64,000 bases of DNA. Origin: JADLDB01 sp040752975 (lineage in GTDB: Bacteria; Myxococcota; Myxococcia; Myxococcales; Myxococcaceae). Position numbers and translations under genes: made by a program. Below are positions 29,369-38,513 of the stretch, piece after piece (within the stretch, counting starts at the first letter, position 1; every line of letters starts with the position of its first letter). Location: positions 1 to 64,000 of the forward strand of contig JBFMHF010000016.1 of NCBI GenBank assembly GCA_040752975.1, in the 5' to 3' direction. The notes beneath the pieces are model-generated. The model was not told the DNA's origin. It worked only from the letters and a program-made list of their open reading frames with translations, and searched no databases.

Positions 29369-31449
29369 GACACGACCCCCAGGCCCGTGAGGGCCATGTC
29401 GATCAACTTGATGCAGGGGAAGGGGAGCAGCACCCCGCCCACCCCGTAGAGGAGGATGTTGCGAGCCAGCACCTGGCCCGCCGGCGCCGGCCGGTAGGAG
29501 ATGCCCCGCAGCGCCAGCGGAATGAGCGCCACGATGATCAGCGCGTTGAAGATGACCGCCGACATCACCGCGCTCTGCGGCGAATGCAGCCGCATCACGT
29601 CCAGCACCCGCAGCGCCGGGTAGGTGGCGGCGAAGGCCGCGGGGATGATCGCGAAGTACTTGGCCACGTCGTTGGCGATGCTGAAGGTGGTCAGCGCCCC
29701 GCGGGTCATCAGCATCTGTTTGCCGATCTCCACCACGCGGATCAGCTTGGTCGGGTTGGAGTCGAGGTCGACCATGTTGCCGGCTTCCTTTGCCGCCTGG
29801 GTGCCGGTGTTCATCGCCACTGCCACGTCGGCCTGGGCCAGCGCCGGCGCGTCGTTGGTGCCGTCGCCGGTCATCGCCACCAGGTGACCCTTCTGCTGGT
29901 ACTCGCGAATGCGGGCCAGCTTCTGCTCCGGCGTCGCCTCGGCGAGGAAGTCGTCGACGCCCGCCTCGGCCGCGATGGACGCGGCGGTGAGCGGGTTGTC
30001 GCCGGTGATCATCACCGTCTTGATGCCCATGCGGCGCAGTTCGGCGAACTTCTCCTTGATCCCGCCCTTCACGATGTCCTTGAGCTGCACCACGCCCAGC
30101 ACCCGGGCGCCGTCGGCCACCACCAGCGGCGTCATGCCCTGGCGCGCGAGATCCGACACCGCCTGGCTCACCTCGGTGGACATGCTGCCGCCCTGGGTCT
30201 CGACGAAGCGGGCCACCGCCTCCGAGGCGCCCTTGCGGATCTTCCGGCCGTTCAGGTCCACGCCGCTCATCCGCGTCTGCGCGGTGAAGGGCACGAAGGT
30301 GGCGCCCAGTTCGTGCACCTCGCGACCGCGGATGGCGAACTTCTCCTTGGCCAACACAACGATGCTGCGGCCCTCGGGCGTCTCGTCGGCCAGGCTGGCC
30401 AGCTGCGCCGCGTCCGCCAGCTCCTTCACATCCACTCCCTTCGCGGGGATGAAGTCGGTCGCCTGGCGATTGCCGAGCGTGATGGTGCCCGTCTTGTCCA
30501 GCAGCAGCACGTCGACGTCGCCCGACGCCTCCACCGCGCGGCCCGAGGTGGCGATGACGTTGGCCTGCACCATGCGATCCATGCCGGCGATGCCGATGGC
30601 GGACAAGAGCCCGCCGATGGTGGTGGGGATGAGGCACACCAGCAGCGCCACCAGCATGGTGAGCGGCACCGGCGCGCCCTGGCCGGCCGAGGTGGCCGCG
30701 TAGTCCGAGAAGGGCCGCAGCGTGACGGTGGCCAGCAGGAAGACGATGGTGAGCGCCGCCAGGAGGATGTCGAGGGCGATCTCGTTGGGCGTCTTCTGCC
30801 GCTTCGCGCCCTCCACCATCGAGATCATCCGGTCGAGGAAGGTCTGACCCGGCTCGGCGGTGATGCGCACGATGAGCCAATCGGACAGCACGCGCGTGCC
30901 GCCGGTGACCGCGCTGCGATCGCCGCCCGACTCGCGGATGACGGGGGCCGACTCGCCGGTGATGGCGCTCTCGTCGACCGAGGCCACGCCTTCCACCACC
31001 TCGCCGTCGGCGGGCATCGGATCGCCCGCCTCCACCAGCACCACGTCTCCCTTCACCAGCTTCGAGCTGGCGATGAGCTCGCGCTTCGCGTCGCGGCTCG
31101 GCTCGCTCAGCTTCTTCGCCTGCACGTCCTTGCGCGCCTTGCGCAGCGTGTCCGCCTGGGCCTTGCCGCGCCCCTCCGCCATCGCCTCGGCGAAGTTGGC
31201 GAACAGCACGGTGAACCAGAGCCAGCTGGAGATGGCCACCACGAAGCCGGCCGAGGTGTCGCCCCGGCCGGTGGCGAAGGCGTGCAGGGCCAGCACCGTG
31301 GTGAAGAGGCTGCCCACCTCCACGACGAACATCACCGGGTTCTTCACCATGCGGCGGGGATCGAGCTTCTTGAAGGCGTCGACGAGGGCTGCCTTGACGA
31401 TGGGGCCCTCGAAGAGCGGCCGGGCCGGGAGCTGAGAACGGACGGTCAT
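29365..31449 (-). CDS. kdpB: Potassium-transporting P-type ATPase subunit KdpB
   Basis: 694 residues. It has the P-type signature LLDKTGTITLGN (phosphorylated Asp), ESAPVIRESGGDRS of the A domain (TGES type), MTGDGTNDAPALAQADVAVAM in the P domain, and the KdpB-type N-terminus FKKLDPRRMVKNPVMFVVEV. ATP hydrolysis here drives K+ uptake through KdpA. It overlaps kdpA and kdpC by 4 bp on each side (ATGA). Confidence 0.97.
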   Translation of the reverse strand: MTVRSQLPARPLFEGPIVKAALVDAFKKLDPRRMVKNPVMFVVEVGSLFTTVLALHAFATGRGDTSAGFVVAISSWLWFTVLFANFAEAMAEGRGKAQADTLRKARKDVQAKKLSEPSRDAKRELIASSKLVKGDVVLVEAGDPMPADGEVVEGVASVDESAITGESAPVIRESGGDRSAVTGGTRVLSDWLIVRITAEPGQTFLDRMISMVEGAKRQKTPNEIALDILLAALTIVFLLATVTLRPFSDYAATSAGQGAPVPLTMLVALLVCLIPTTIGGLLSAIGIAGMDRMVQANVIATSGRAVEASGDVDVLLLDKTGTITLGNRQATDFIPAKGVDVKELADAAQLASLADETPEGRSIVVLAKEKFAIRGREVHELGATFVPFTAQTRMSGVDLNGRKIRKGASEAVARFVETQGGSMSTEVSQAVSDLARQGMTPLVVADGARVLGVVQLKDIVKGGIKEKFAELRRMGIKTVMITGDNPLTAASIAAEAGVDDFLAEATPEQKLARIREYQQKGHLVAMTGDGTNDAPALAQADVAVAMNTGTQAAKEAGNMVDLDSNPTKLIRVVEIGKQMLMTRGALTTFSIANDVAKYFAIIPAAFAATYPALRVLDVMRLHSPQSAVMSAVIFNALIIVALIPLALRGISYRPAPAGQVLARNILLYGVGGVLLPFPCIKLIDMALTGLGVVS

Positions 31450-33173
31450 GGCGTCACTCCAGTCATCTGCAGGTGCTCGACGACGGGGCCGAGCGCGAGG
31501 GCGGGGATGAAGGTGAGCGCGCCCACCAGCACGATGGTGCCGACCACCAGCGCCACGAAGAGCGGCGTGTGGGTGGGCAGCGTGCCGGCCGACGGAGGCA
31601 CGCGCTTCTTCGCCGCGAGCCCGCCGGCCAGGGCCAGCACCGGGACGATCACCCAGTAGCGGCCGATGAGCATCACCACGCCGATCGCCACCGCGTAGAA
31701 GGCGCCGCTGACGGTCAGGCCGCCGAAGGCCGAGCCGTTGTTGTTCGAGCCCGAGGAGAAGGCGTAGAGGATTTCCGAGAAGCCGTGCGCGCCCGGGTTG
31801 CCCAGGGTGGACGTGCCGGCGGACGTGGCCGACGCGATCGCCGTGCCCACCAGCACCGAGGCCGCGGGCAGCAGAATGCCCAGCGACGCCATCTTCATCT
31901 CCCGCGCTTCGATCTTCTTGCCCAGGTACTCGGGCGTGCGGCCCACCATCAGCCCGGAGATGAAGACCGCCACCACCACGTACAGCAGCATGCCGTACAG
32001 GCCCGAGCCAACGCCGCCGAAGATGATCTCCCCCAGCTGCATGAGCCACATCGGCATCATCCCCGCCAGCGGCGTGAAGCTGTCGTGCATGGCGTTGACT
32101 GAGCCGTTGGACGCGGCGGTGGTGGCGGTGGACCAGATCACCGACGAGACGACGCCGAAGCGCGCTTCCTTGCCCTCGAGGTGCCCGGCCGACAGGTCCA
32201 CGCCCAGCGCCTGCAGCGCCGGCACGCCCTTCTGCTCGCTCCACAGCCCCACCAGCGTGACGGGGATGAAGATGGCCAGCATCGCCGCGTACAGCGCCCA
32301 GCCCTGCCGCTTGTCCTTCACCAGGTGGCCGAAGGTGAAGCAGAGCGCGGCGGCGATGAGGAGGATCGCCACCACCTCGAGCATGTTGGACAGGGGCGTG
32401 GGGTTCTCCAGTGGGTGCGCGGAGTTCACGTTGAAGTAGCCGCCGCCGTTGGTGCCGAGCTGCTTGATCGCCACTTGCGACGCCACCGGGCCGACCGCCA
32501 GCACCTGGTCGCCTCCGCCTTCCACCAGCGGAGTGGTGGCCTTCGCGGCGAGCGTCTGGGGTGTGCCCTGGGAGACGAGCAGCAAGGTCCACAGCGCGGC
32601 GAGGGGCAACAGCACGAGTGTCGAGCGCGTCAGGTCGACCCAGAAGTTGCCGATGCCCACGGCGGGCCGCTCTGCCGCGGCGCGGTTGCCCTCGATCACC
32701 GTGGACCGCGTCAGCCCGCGGATGAGCGCCATCAGCACGGCGATGCCGGTGGCGGCGCTCACGAAGTTCTGCACGGTGAGCCCGGCCATCTGGGTGAAGA
32801 CGCTCATGGTCGTCTCTCCGCCGTAGGCCTGCCAGTTGGTGTTGGTGGCGAAGCTGACCGCGGTGTTCCAGGCCACGCCCGGCTCGACGCCGGCGAAGCC
32901 GTTGGGGTTGAAGGGCAGGAAGAACTGCAGCCGCTCGATGGCGAAGACCAGCAGCGCGCCGAGGAGGTTGAAGAGCAGCACGGCCCCGGCGTACCGGGTC
33001 CACTTCATGTCTTCGCCCACGTCCACGCCGGCGACGCGGTACAGCCAGCGCTCCGGCCGCGTGGGCCTGGCGGTCGGCCCCAGCGTGCGCGCCAGCATCG
33101 CCCCCAGCGGGACGGCGAGCCCGGTGAGCAGCACAAGGAAGCCGAGGAGCTCGGCGATGGCGTGAGGAGTCAT
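31446..33173 (-). CDS. kdpA: Potassium-transporting ATPase subunit KdpA
   Basis: 575 residues, about ten membrane helices. The selectivity-filter loops are visible: NTAVSFATNTNWQAYGGET, LGTNGGGYFNVNSAHPLENP, TTAASNGSVNAMHDSFTPLAG and SSGSNNNGSAFGG. It is the potassium-translocating subunit. The start ATG at 33173 overlaps the kdpF stop as ATGA. Confidence 0.97.
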   Translation of the reverse strand: MTPHAIAELLGFLVLLTGLAVPLGAMLARTLGPTARPTRPERWLYRVAGVDVGEDMKWTRYAGAVLLFNLLGALLVFAIERLQFFLPFNPNGFAGVEPGVAWNTAVSFATNTNWQAYGGETTMSVFTQMAGLTVQNFVSAATGIAVLMALIRGLTRSTVIEGNRAAAERPAVGIGNFWVDLTRSTLVLLPLAALWTLLLVSQGTPQTLAAKATTPLVEGGGDQVLAVGPVASQVAIKQLGTNGGGYFNVNSAHPLENPTPLSNMLEVVAILLIAAALCFTFGHLVKDKRQGWALYAAMLAIFIPVTLVGLWSEQKGVPALQALGVDLSAGHLEGKEARFGVVSSVIWSTATTAASNGSVNAMHDSFTPLAGMMPMWLMQLGEIIFGGVGSGLYGMLLYVVVAVFISGLMVGRTPEYLGKKIEAREMKMASLGILLPAASVLVGTAIASATSAGTSTLGNPGAHGFSEILYAFSSGSNNNGSAFGGLTVSGAFYAVAIGVVMLIGRYWVIVPVLALAGGLAAKKRVPPSAGTLPTHTPLFVALVVGTIVLVGALTFIPALALGPVVEHLQMTGVTP

Positions 33174-33262
33174 GACAGGCGCTCCGGGAAGAGCAGCGCG
33201 AAGAACAGGTAGCCGAGGAGACCGAGGGAGAGCGCTCCACCGAGGAGAACGAGGGCATCCAT
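33170..33262 (-). CDS. kdpF: Potassium-transporting ATPase subunit KdpF
   Basis: 30 residues, MDALVLLGGALSLGLLGYLF followed by FALLFPERLS: a single membrane helix with the KdpF-type ending FPERL. It sits directly before kdpA with an ATGA overlap, the conserved position. In E. coli KdpF stabilises the KdpABC complex as a lipid-like peptide. Confidence 0.92.
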   Translation of the reverse strand: MDALVLLGGALSLGLLGYLFFALLFPERLS

Positions 33263-33276
33263 GAGGCGAGCTCCTG

Positions 33277-33366
33277 TCAGAGGCGATCGCAGAGGGCGAC
33301 GAAGCCCCCGGTGAGAAGGAAGAAGCCGAACAACCCGGCAAGGAGCAGCGCGTCCATCAGAACCAT
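33277..33366 (-). CDS. Tiny membrane protein upstream of kdpF
   Basis: 29 residues from ATG 33366 or 26 from ATG 33357: MDALLLAGLFGFFLLTGGFV then ALCDRL. It is one hydrophobic helix with a short polar C-terminus Cys-Asp-Arg-Leu. The second ATG overlaps the stop of the porin gene as TGATG, and kdpF begins 14 bp after its stop, so it is translated within the operon. From memory, small peptides ending in CDRL or CERL sit before kdpF in other bacteria and are often mis-annotated; I could not verify this. It starts like KdpF (MDAL) and may be a second KdpF-like subunit. Confidence 0.8.
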   Translation of the reverse strand: MVLMDALLLAGLFGFFLLTGGFVALCDRL

Positions 33367-34580
33367 GTCGTCACCCCCAGGGTCAGCGTGTCCTGCCTCG
33401 GCTGGCTCATCGCGCCAGCGCGATCGAAGAAGACCGGGCCGCCGGCTTCATCGTGGCGGTACTCGAGGCGAATGGAGACGCGCTCGTGCGGCCGGGCGTC
33501 CAGCGTCAGCGTCTGCGAGGCCATGAAGCGCCCCGGCCAGAAGAGGGGCGTGCCACCCGCCGGTGTCTGCTCGATGAAGCCGTCGAAGCGCGCCACCGCC
33601 CAGAGCCAGCCGGTGAGCTGGAAACGCCCGTACACCGCGCCCGCTCCCCACGCCGCGAGGCCGAGCTGGTTGGGCTCGAAGCCACCGTTGAGGTGGAGGA
33701 GGAGGGAGAGCCGCGGGCTCAAGATCCAGGTGAGGTGTGCATCGAAGAGGTGCCGCCAGGCGCGCCCTTCGACGGCGTCCGCTGGGCGCTCCACGCCGCC
33801 GAAGTAGAGGAGGCTCACCGCCAGCCTCTCGGGCACGGTGTACGTCGCCTGCACCGAGACGGACTTCTCCTTGTTGTTGTCCACCACGCTGTTCCAGCCG
33901 TTGTAGCCGGCCAGCGTCACCGTCCAGCGCTCGGTGAGGGGCAACGAGGTGCGCGCGCCCGTGTGGTAGTAGGGCAGCCCGAAGAAGAGGTTGGATCGGG
34001 ACCAGTTCCAGTTGTCCTTGATGGCCATGCCCTCGGGGCCGATGGGCGACAGGAAGATGCCCGCCTCCACCAGCAGCCCTCGCCCGACGTCGAAGGTGTA
34101 CCCGACGTTCGCCTGCTGGACGTACTTCCACAGCTCGGCGCTGGTGGCGTTCGCGCCGCTCGCGCCGCCGAAGCCTGGCTCCGCGAGGTAGTACGTGGAC
34201 GGCGTGTGGCCGATTTGCAGCGCGACGCGGCCGAAGACGCGCTTGAAGTCCCAGCGCGCGTCCAGCACCGCGTTGGCGACGGTGAAGGTGTTGTGGCGGT
34301 TGTCGAAGCCGCGGAAGTTGGTGATGTTGTTCCCCGGCTGGTTGAAGTTCCACTGGTAGAAAGCCTCCGCATAGCCGTTCAAGGTGAACTGGCCCGCGGC
34401 CGTGGTGGTGCCCAGCAGCGCGGCGGCGGACTCACCGGACAGGCGATCGCGCTGGCGCTGCTCGTCAACGTCCGCTCCATCGGCGGCAACAGTCGGCGCG
34501 GCGACACCGCCGTCGGGCGCCTCCTCAGCGCGCGCGAGGGACGAGGTGAGAAGCACGACTGCGAAGACGGCACGACCCAT
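33357..34580 (-). CDS. Outer-membrane beta-barrel protein, first gene of the kdp operon
   Basis: 407 residues from ATG 34580. The signal is MGRAVFAVVLLTSSLARA. After a ~45-residue linker the rest is a large barrel: FTLNGYAEAFYQWNFNQPGN, FTVANAVLDARWDFKRVFGR, FGLPYYHTGARTSLPLTERW, ending TLTLGVTTWF with a terminal Phe. The pattern resembles the OmpL-like putative beta-barrel porin-2 (BBP2) group. Its stop overlaps the microprotein start, which ties it to kdpFABC. It may help potassium cross the outer membrane when the ion is scarce; that is inference from position. Confidence 0.82.
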   Translation of the reverse strand: MGRAVFAVVLLTSSLARAEEAPDGGVAAPTVAADGADVDEQRQRDRLSGESAAALLGTTTAAGQFTLNGYAEAFYQWNFNQPGNNITNFRGFDNRHNTFTVANAVLDARWDFKRVFGRVALQIGHTPSTYYLAEPGFGGASGANATSAELWKYVQQANVGYTFDVGRGLLVEAGIFLSPIGPEGMAIKDNWNWSRSNLFFGLPYYHTGARTSLPLTERWTVTLAGYNGWNSVVDNNKEKSVSVQATYTVPERLAVSLLYFGGVERPADAVEGRAWRHLFDAHLTWILSPRLSLLLHLNGGFEPNQLGLAAWGAGAVYGRFQLTGWLWAVARFDGFIEQTPAGGTPLFWPGRFMASQTLTLDARPHERVSIRLEYRHDEAGGPVFFDRAGAMSQPRQDTLTLGVTTWF

Positions 34581-34715
34581 GACTGCCTCCTGGTGGGCGC
34601 ATTCGTACGGCACGCGGCTTCAGCCCGGCGTCAAAAGCCGACCCCGCGACATCAAGGCGACATCAAGACGCGGCTGCGACTGGCCCGGCCTCGCCTCTTG
34701 TCGCGCGAGTGTGGA

Positions 34716-36956
34716 CTACGGCTCGACGAGGTGCGCGTGGATTCGGCCATTGGCGCGCCACACCAGCAGCCGGCCGTCGGGGCCTCCGGACAGCGACGCG
34801 TCACTGCCCGGCGCAACGACCTCGGAGCGGCCACCCTTCGACAGCATCACCCGGCGGCCGAGGCCCTCACCTTCGGTCCAGGCCACCAGCGATGCTTCGC
34901 CCGCCCTCGACGGCGAGACATGCAGGCCTTCACCGACGTCGTCGGCCAACTCGTCCAGCGCACCCAGCGGTTTTCCGTCGATGCCGACGGCGAGCGTCAC
35001 CACCGAGTCGGGCTGCGCGCGTCCTCCAGCGGGTTGCACTTCCCAGCCGAGGACAAAGCCGCCCGCCACCGCCGCCACCGAGGGCCAGGTGGAGTGGCGC
35101 CCGTCGGAGTAGATGCGCCGGCGCTGGTGGCCCTCCACCTTCAGCTGCCCGCGCTCCACCAGCGCGCCCTCGATGCGGCCGGCCCCCATATACGTCTCCC
35201 AGACGACGAGACAGGTGGCGCCTTCGCAGGCGATGGCCGGCCGGCGCAGGTCCGGGTACTTGTCCGAGAACGCCGTCACCGGCAGCGGCCCCGGCTCGCC
35301 CTCGGGGGGCACGCGAGTGGACTCGACGCGGCCGTGGTTCGACCACACCACCTGGTACGCCTGCCCGTCGAAGGCCGACGCGGTGTGCTTGCCGCCAGTG
35401 GGCGAGAGGGAGAGGGGCGTGGCGTCGAGGACAGCGCCGTCGCGCGAGACGCGCACCGCGAGCAGCTTGCCCGGCTCCTGCCAGGTGACGAGGTAGCCGC
35501 GGGGAGACGCCGCCACCGCCGGCTCCTTGCCCAGCGTGGAGCCGCTCCACAGGGCCAGGCCCGGGCCGTCGAGGAAGGCCTTGCCGTCGAAGCGGCTGGC
35601 GAAGGTCCCCCACTTCCCATCGCGCAGCTCCGTCCAGGCGACGAGCCACTGTCCGTCCGCGCCGGCCGCCGCGGGCGAGTGCTGATCCGCCGGGCCCGCC
35701 GATACGTGCACCGGCGCGCTCAGCTTTCCGGAGGGATCGAGGAGCGCCCCGCGAACGTCGAGGCAGTCCTCGGCCTGGAACCACTCTGCGTAGCCGGTGA
35801 GGTAGGGGCGGTAGGCGAGGGGCTCGCTCCACACCAGCAGTCCACCCGAGGCGAGCTCGACGGTCCCGTCGGTCCACTGCGCCGGCTGCTTCACCGTGGG
35901 AGGGAAGTCTGGCTCGGGCACGACGACCCCGGGCGGGACGAGCACCTCGGCCGTGCCCTCCTTCACCGCGGCGGAGAAGATCTTCGCGCCCAGCCGCCAG
36001 GCCACGTGAAAGCCGTGCGCGCCGTCCCAGCCGACGACGGGACTGCGCCCGTCTTGCGCGACCAGCACTTGCGCGTGGGCGAGGCGGCCTTCACCGGGCA
36101 CCGGCTGCGCGTAGAGCTGGAAGGCGCCGCCCTCGCCGGCGTGCACCCACGTCACCATGAAGTGGCCGCCGCCGCCGGCCACGCGGGGCGCTTCTTCTCG
36201 CGCGAAGTCTCCGGACAGGAGCATCGGCTTCGCGTCCACCACCCGCCCGTCGGCTTCGAGGCGCACCCCGTACACGCGGTGCTGGCTGCCGTTGGCCTTG
36301 ATCTCCTCCCACACCACGAGGAAGCGCTTGCCGTCGGACGCGACGCGCGCGCGCATCAGGTTGGCGCCGTCGACCGCCGCGAGCGACTTCCCCTTCTCCA
36401 GCACGGCCCCGTCCTTCATCGACACGCGCGCCACGTACGGCTGCCAGCCCGTGCCGGCCATGTGCTGCCAGGCGACCAGCGCGACGTCCCCCGCGCAGGC
36501 CACCTCGGCGTAGGGGTCGAGGCCGGAAGGACCTGGGCGCTCGAGCTCTTCCACGCGGCCGTCCTTCGACACCCGCGCGGCGTGCACGCCGTCGAGATCC
36601 TTCCAGGTGACGAGCCACGCGCTGCCGCAGCCCGCGACGGTGGGCACGGGCATGCCGCCCTTCACCTGCTCCACGAGGACGAGCGGGGCCGCGTCGAGGC
36701 GCTTCCCGTCGGCGGACAGGCGCATCCCTGCGATTGCCTGCACGCCCTCTCTCGCCCGCCGGTTGTCCGTCCACACCACCAGCCAGCCATCGGCGTTGCG
36801 GGCGGCGCGGGCGTCGTTGTCCCTCCCCGCGGAGTGGGCCTGCACGGCCGGCAGCGTCGCCGCACGCTGAGTGAAGGCCGTGGGCTCCGGTGGCCGATTG
36901 CCGGCCCCCGCGCAGGGCATCAACCCCACCACCATCGAAGCGAAGAGGACTCGCAT
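34716..36956 (-). CDS. Secreted repeat protein, propeller-like
   Basis: 746 residues. The N-terminal signal MRVLFASMVVGLMPCAGAG has a Cys at 15 but a Pro before it, so lipidation is doubtful. The rest is a series of ~50-60 residue repeats, each with a strand like WLVVWTDNR, WLVTWKDLDG, FLVVWEEIKANG, FMVTWVHAGEG, YLVTWQEPGK or CLVVWETYMG. These probably form a beta-propeller. No catalytic residues are recognised. A possible stray copy of the RAYT-associated repeat lies 27 bp upstream of the start. Confidence 0.75.
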   Translation of the reverse strand: MRVLFASMVVGLMPCAGAGNRPPEPTAFTQRAATLPAVQAHSAGRDNDARAARNADGWLVVWTDNRRAREGVQAIAGMRLSADGKRLDAAPLVLVEQVKGGMPVPTVAGCGSAWLVTWKDLDGVHAARVSKDGRVEELERPGPSGLDPYAEVACAGDVALVAWQHMAGTGWQPYVARVSMKDGAVLEKGKSLAAVDGANLMRARVASDGKRFLVVWEEIKANGSQHRVYGVRLEADGRVVDAKPMLLSGDFAREEAPRVAGGGGHFMVTWVHAGEGGAFQLYAQPVPGEGRLAHAQVLVAQDGRSPVVGWDGAHGFHVAWRLGAKIFSAAVKEGTAEVLVPPGVVVPEPDFPPTVKQPAQWTDGTVELASGGLLVWSEPLAYRPYLTGYAEWFQAEDCLDVRGALLDPSGKLSAPVHVSAGPADQHSPAAAGADGQWLVAWTELRDGKWGTFASRFDGKAFLDGPGLALWSGSTLGKEPAVAASPRGYLVTWQEPGKLLAVRVSRDGAVLDATPLSLSPTGGKHTASAFDGQAYQVVWSNHGRVESTRVPPEGEPGPLPVTAFSDKYPDLRRPAIACEGATCLVVWETYMGAGRIEGALVERGQLKVEGHQRRRIYSDGRHSTWPSVAAVAGGFVLGWEVQPAGGRAQPDSVVTLAVGIDGKPLGALDELADDVGEGLHVSPSRAGEASLVAWTEGEGLGRRVMLSKGGRSEVVAPGSDASLSGGPDGRLLVWRANGRIHAHLVEP

Positions 36957-36982
36957 GGGTCGATTCTGCGCCTTGAACAGCC

Positions 36983-37000
36983 GGTGTCACACGTTTCGTT
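36983..37000. repeat. Possible stray copy of the RAYT-linked repeat
   Basis: GGTGTCACACGTTTCGTT differs from the core of the 56.1-kb repeats (GGTGTCACACGATTCGTG) at two positions. It lies in the 228-bp gap upstream of the propeller-like gene; nothing else is seen in that gap. A chance match of 16 in 18 is unlikely but possible in one 64-kb window. Confidence 0.45.
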
Positions 37001-37184
37001 CCGAAGCCGTCGTGCATCGCAAAGACGCGTCAACGGAGGGCGGGCGTCAGGTGGCCGGGAAGCGGTGTGCCCCGGTGACCGGGGCCTTCAGCGCGTGAAA
37101 CAACGCGCGCGGAGGCGCTCGGCCATCGATGTCGGCCAGCGCGATGCGACCGCGCTGACAGCACCTCGGAGGAGGGCGTGCCTG

Positions 37185-37610
37185 TCAGCGGTGGCGCGCA
37201 GCGCGTCGCTTCGCCTTCGCGGGGCGCGGGGCGGCGGGCCCAGCAGCGAGCTGCTTGAGCAGCTTCTTCGGGGCCTGGGCGCGGTAGCTCTCGTCGATCC
37301 ACTGCTTGAGCAGCTCGACGGGGGGATCGTCCGAGTCCTTGAACTCCGCGCTCACCCAGCCGCTCTTCCCCAGGCCGTACGCCGTCGGCTTCGTGAAGGG
37401 CATGGTGAGCGCCAGGCCCGCTGACGCCGGAAGCTTGCAGGACAGGTGGAGCGGCTCTCCGTCGATGCTGAGGTAGGCGAACGTCTTGTCGTTGACGGCG
37501 AGGTCGAGGTGCCCGGGCCAGGGACTCTTGGTGTGGGCGCCGGGGTAGGCGAGGCCGAAGGCGCGCAGGGCCTCGAGCGCCGGGTGGTGACGGTGTCTCT
37601 TGCGGGCCAT
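37185..37610 (-). CDS. MmcQ/YjbR family protein
   Basis: 141 residues from ATG 37610. Recognisable segments are LRAFGLAYPGAHTKSPWPGH, LDLAVNDKTFAYLSIDG, GLGKSGWVSAEF and the terminal helix LLKQWIDESYRAQAPKKLLKQL. This is the YjbR/CyaY-like fold, often called a DNA-binding protein, though the biochemical role is unsettled. The C-terminus has an extra Ala/Lys/Arg tail (PAKAKRRAARHR). Confidence 0.78.
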   Translation of the reverse strand: MARKRHRHHPALEALRAFGLAYPGAHTKSPWPGHLDLAVNDKTFAYLSIDGEPLHLSCKLPASAGLALTMPFTKPTAYGLGKSGWVSAEFKDSDDPPVELLKQWIDESYRAQAPKKLLKQLAAGPAAPRPAKAKRRAARHR

Positions 37611-37652
37611 GCCGGCGACCATGTCACGGGCGCAGGCGCCGGTGCAGGACTT

Positions 37653-38513
37653 CTACTGCTGCACCAGCTTCTCGAGCGCCTTCTCCGCCTGCTGCGCGAA
37701 GTCGAGGCCGTCCACGTCTCCGCGCTGCCGGCCGAGCTCGGCGGCCTTCTGGTACGCCAGCCTGGCGGCCTCCTCATCGCCGGTGGCCTTGAGGCACTCC
37801 GCCAGGGCGATCTGGTTGAGGGGGTGCGAGGGAGCGCGCTCCACGGCCTTCTTCGCCTCGACCAGGGCGGCGTCGGCGTCGCCCGGGCCCACCGGCCAGC
37901 CGGGCGCGCGCACCAACAGCAGCGCGAGGACGCGGGCCGGCCCCGCCTCTTCCAGCATCGGCGCCTCCGCGTCGGCCTTCTTGAGCAGCGCGATGATGTT
38001 CTTCAGGTCGCCGATGCCCGACGACGGGTGCTCTCGCGCCCCGATGCCCCGCGCCACCGCCTGCCAGTAGTTGCACTGCGCGGTGCCCGGCGCCCGAAGC
38101 TGGCACTGGTTGCCTGCCGCGAGCGCCTCGGCCTCGAGCGTCTTGCGGTCCTTCTTCGCGCCGTGCTCGAGCAGCCAGGCGACCGAACGGATGACGCCAA
38201 TCGCGCCCTCCACCCGGGAAGGATCGGCCACCGCGGCCGACTGGTAGACGGCGATGGACTCGCGCACCGCGTCCTCGTCGGGCCGGCGGCCATAGAGCGC
38301 GTCGGCGTCGGCCAGCGTCTCTTCCACCGTCTTGGCGGACGTCTTCACGTGGGGCAGCTGCACGCGCCCGCGCGGACAGCCGGACAGCGCCACGGCCAGC
38401 ACGAGGAGCGCAACGCCGCGGGCCAGCACGCCGCGTGGGCGCCATGGGCCGGGGAGGGGAGGTGCGACGAGTCCTGGCGCGTCAGGGACGTTCCGGTTGT
38501 GCTGCGCGCTCAC
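37653..38513 (-). CDS. TPR-containing lipoprotein (TatT-like)
   Basis: 286 residues from GTG 38513. A ~28-residue lead is followed by GVLARGVALLVLAVALSGC with a clear lipobox. The rest is helical with TPR-like pairs (VRESIAVYQSAAVADPSRVE, LVEAKKAVERAPSHPLNQIA, ALAECLKATGDEEAARLAYQ). The overall pattern recalls TatT, the periplasmic TPR component linked to some TRAP transporters, but no TRAP membrane subunits are nearby. The start overlaps the stop of the PhnD-like gene (GTGA), so the pair is coupled. Confidence 0.72.
   Translation of the reverse strand: MSAQHNRNVPDAPGLVAPPLPGPWRPRGVLARGVALLVLAVALSGCPRGRVQLPHVKTSAKTVEETLADADALYGRRPDEDAVRESIAVYQSAAVADPSRVEGAIGVIRSVAWLLEHGAKKDRKTLEAEALAAGNQCQLRAPGTAQCNYWQAVARGIGAREHPSSGIGDLKNIIALLKKADAEAPMLEEAGPARVLALLLVRAPGWPVGPGDADAALVEAKKAVERAPSHPLNQIALAECLKATGDEEAARLAYQKAAELGRQRGDVDGLDFAQQAEKALEKLVQQ

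Noticed and set aside
29365..33258. A single 1297-residue fused reading frame over kdpA and kdpB
   Set aside because: The part upstream of 31449 is a shadow of kdpA; true starts with ATGA overlaps are visible.
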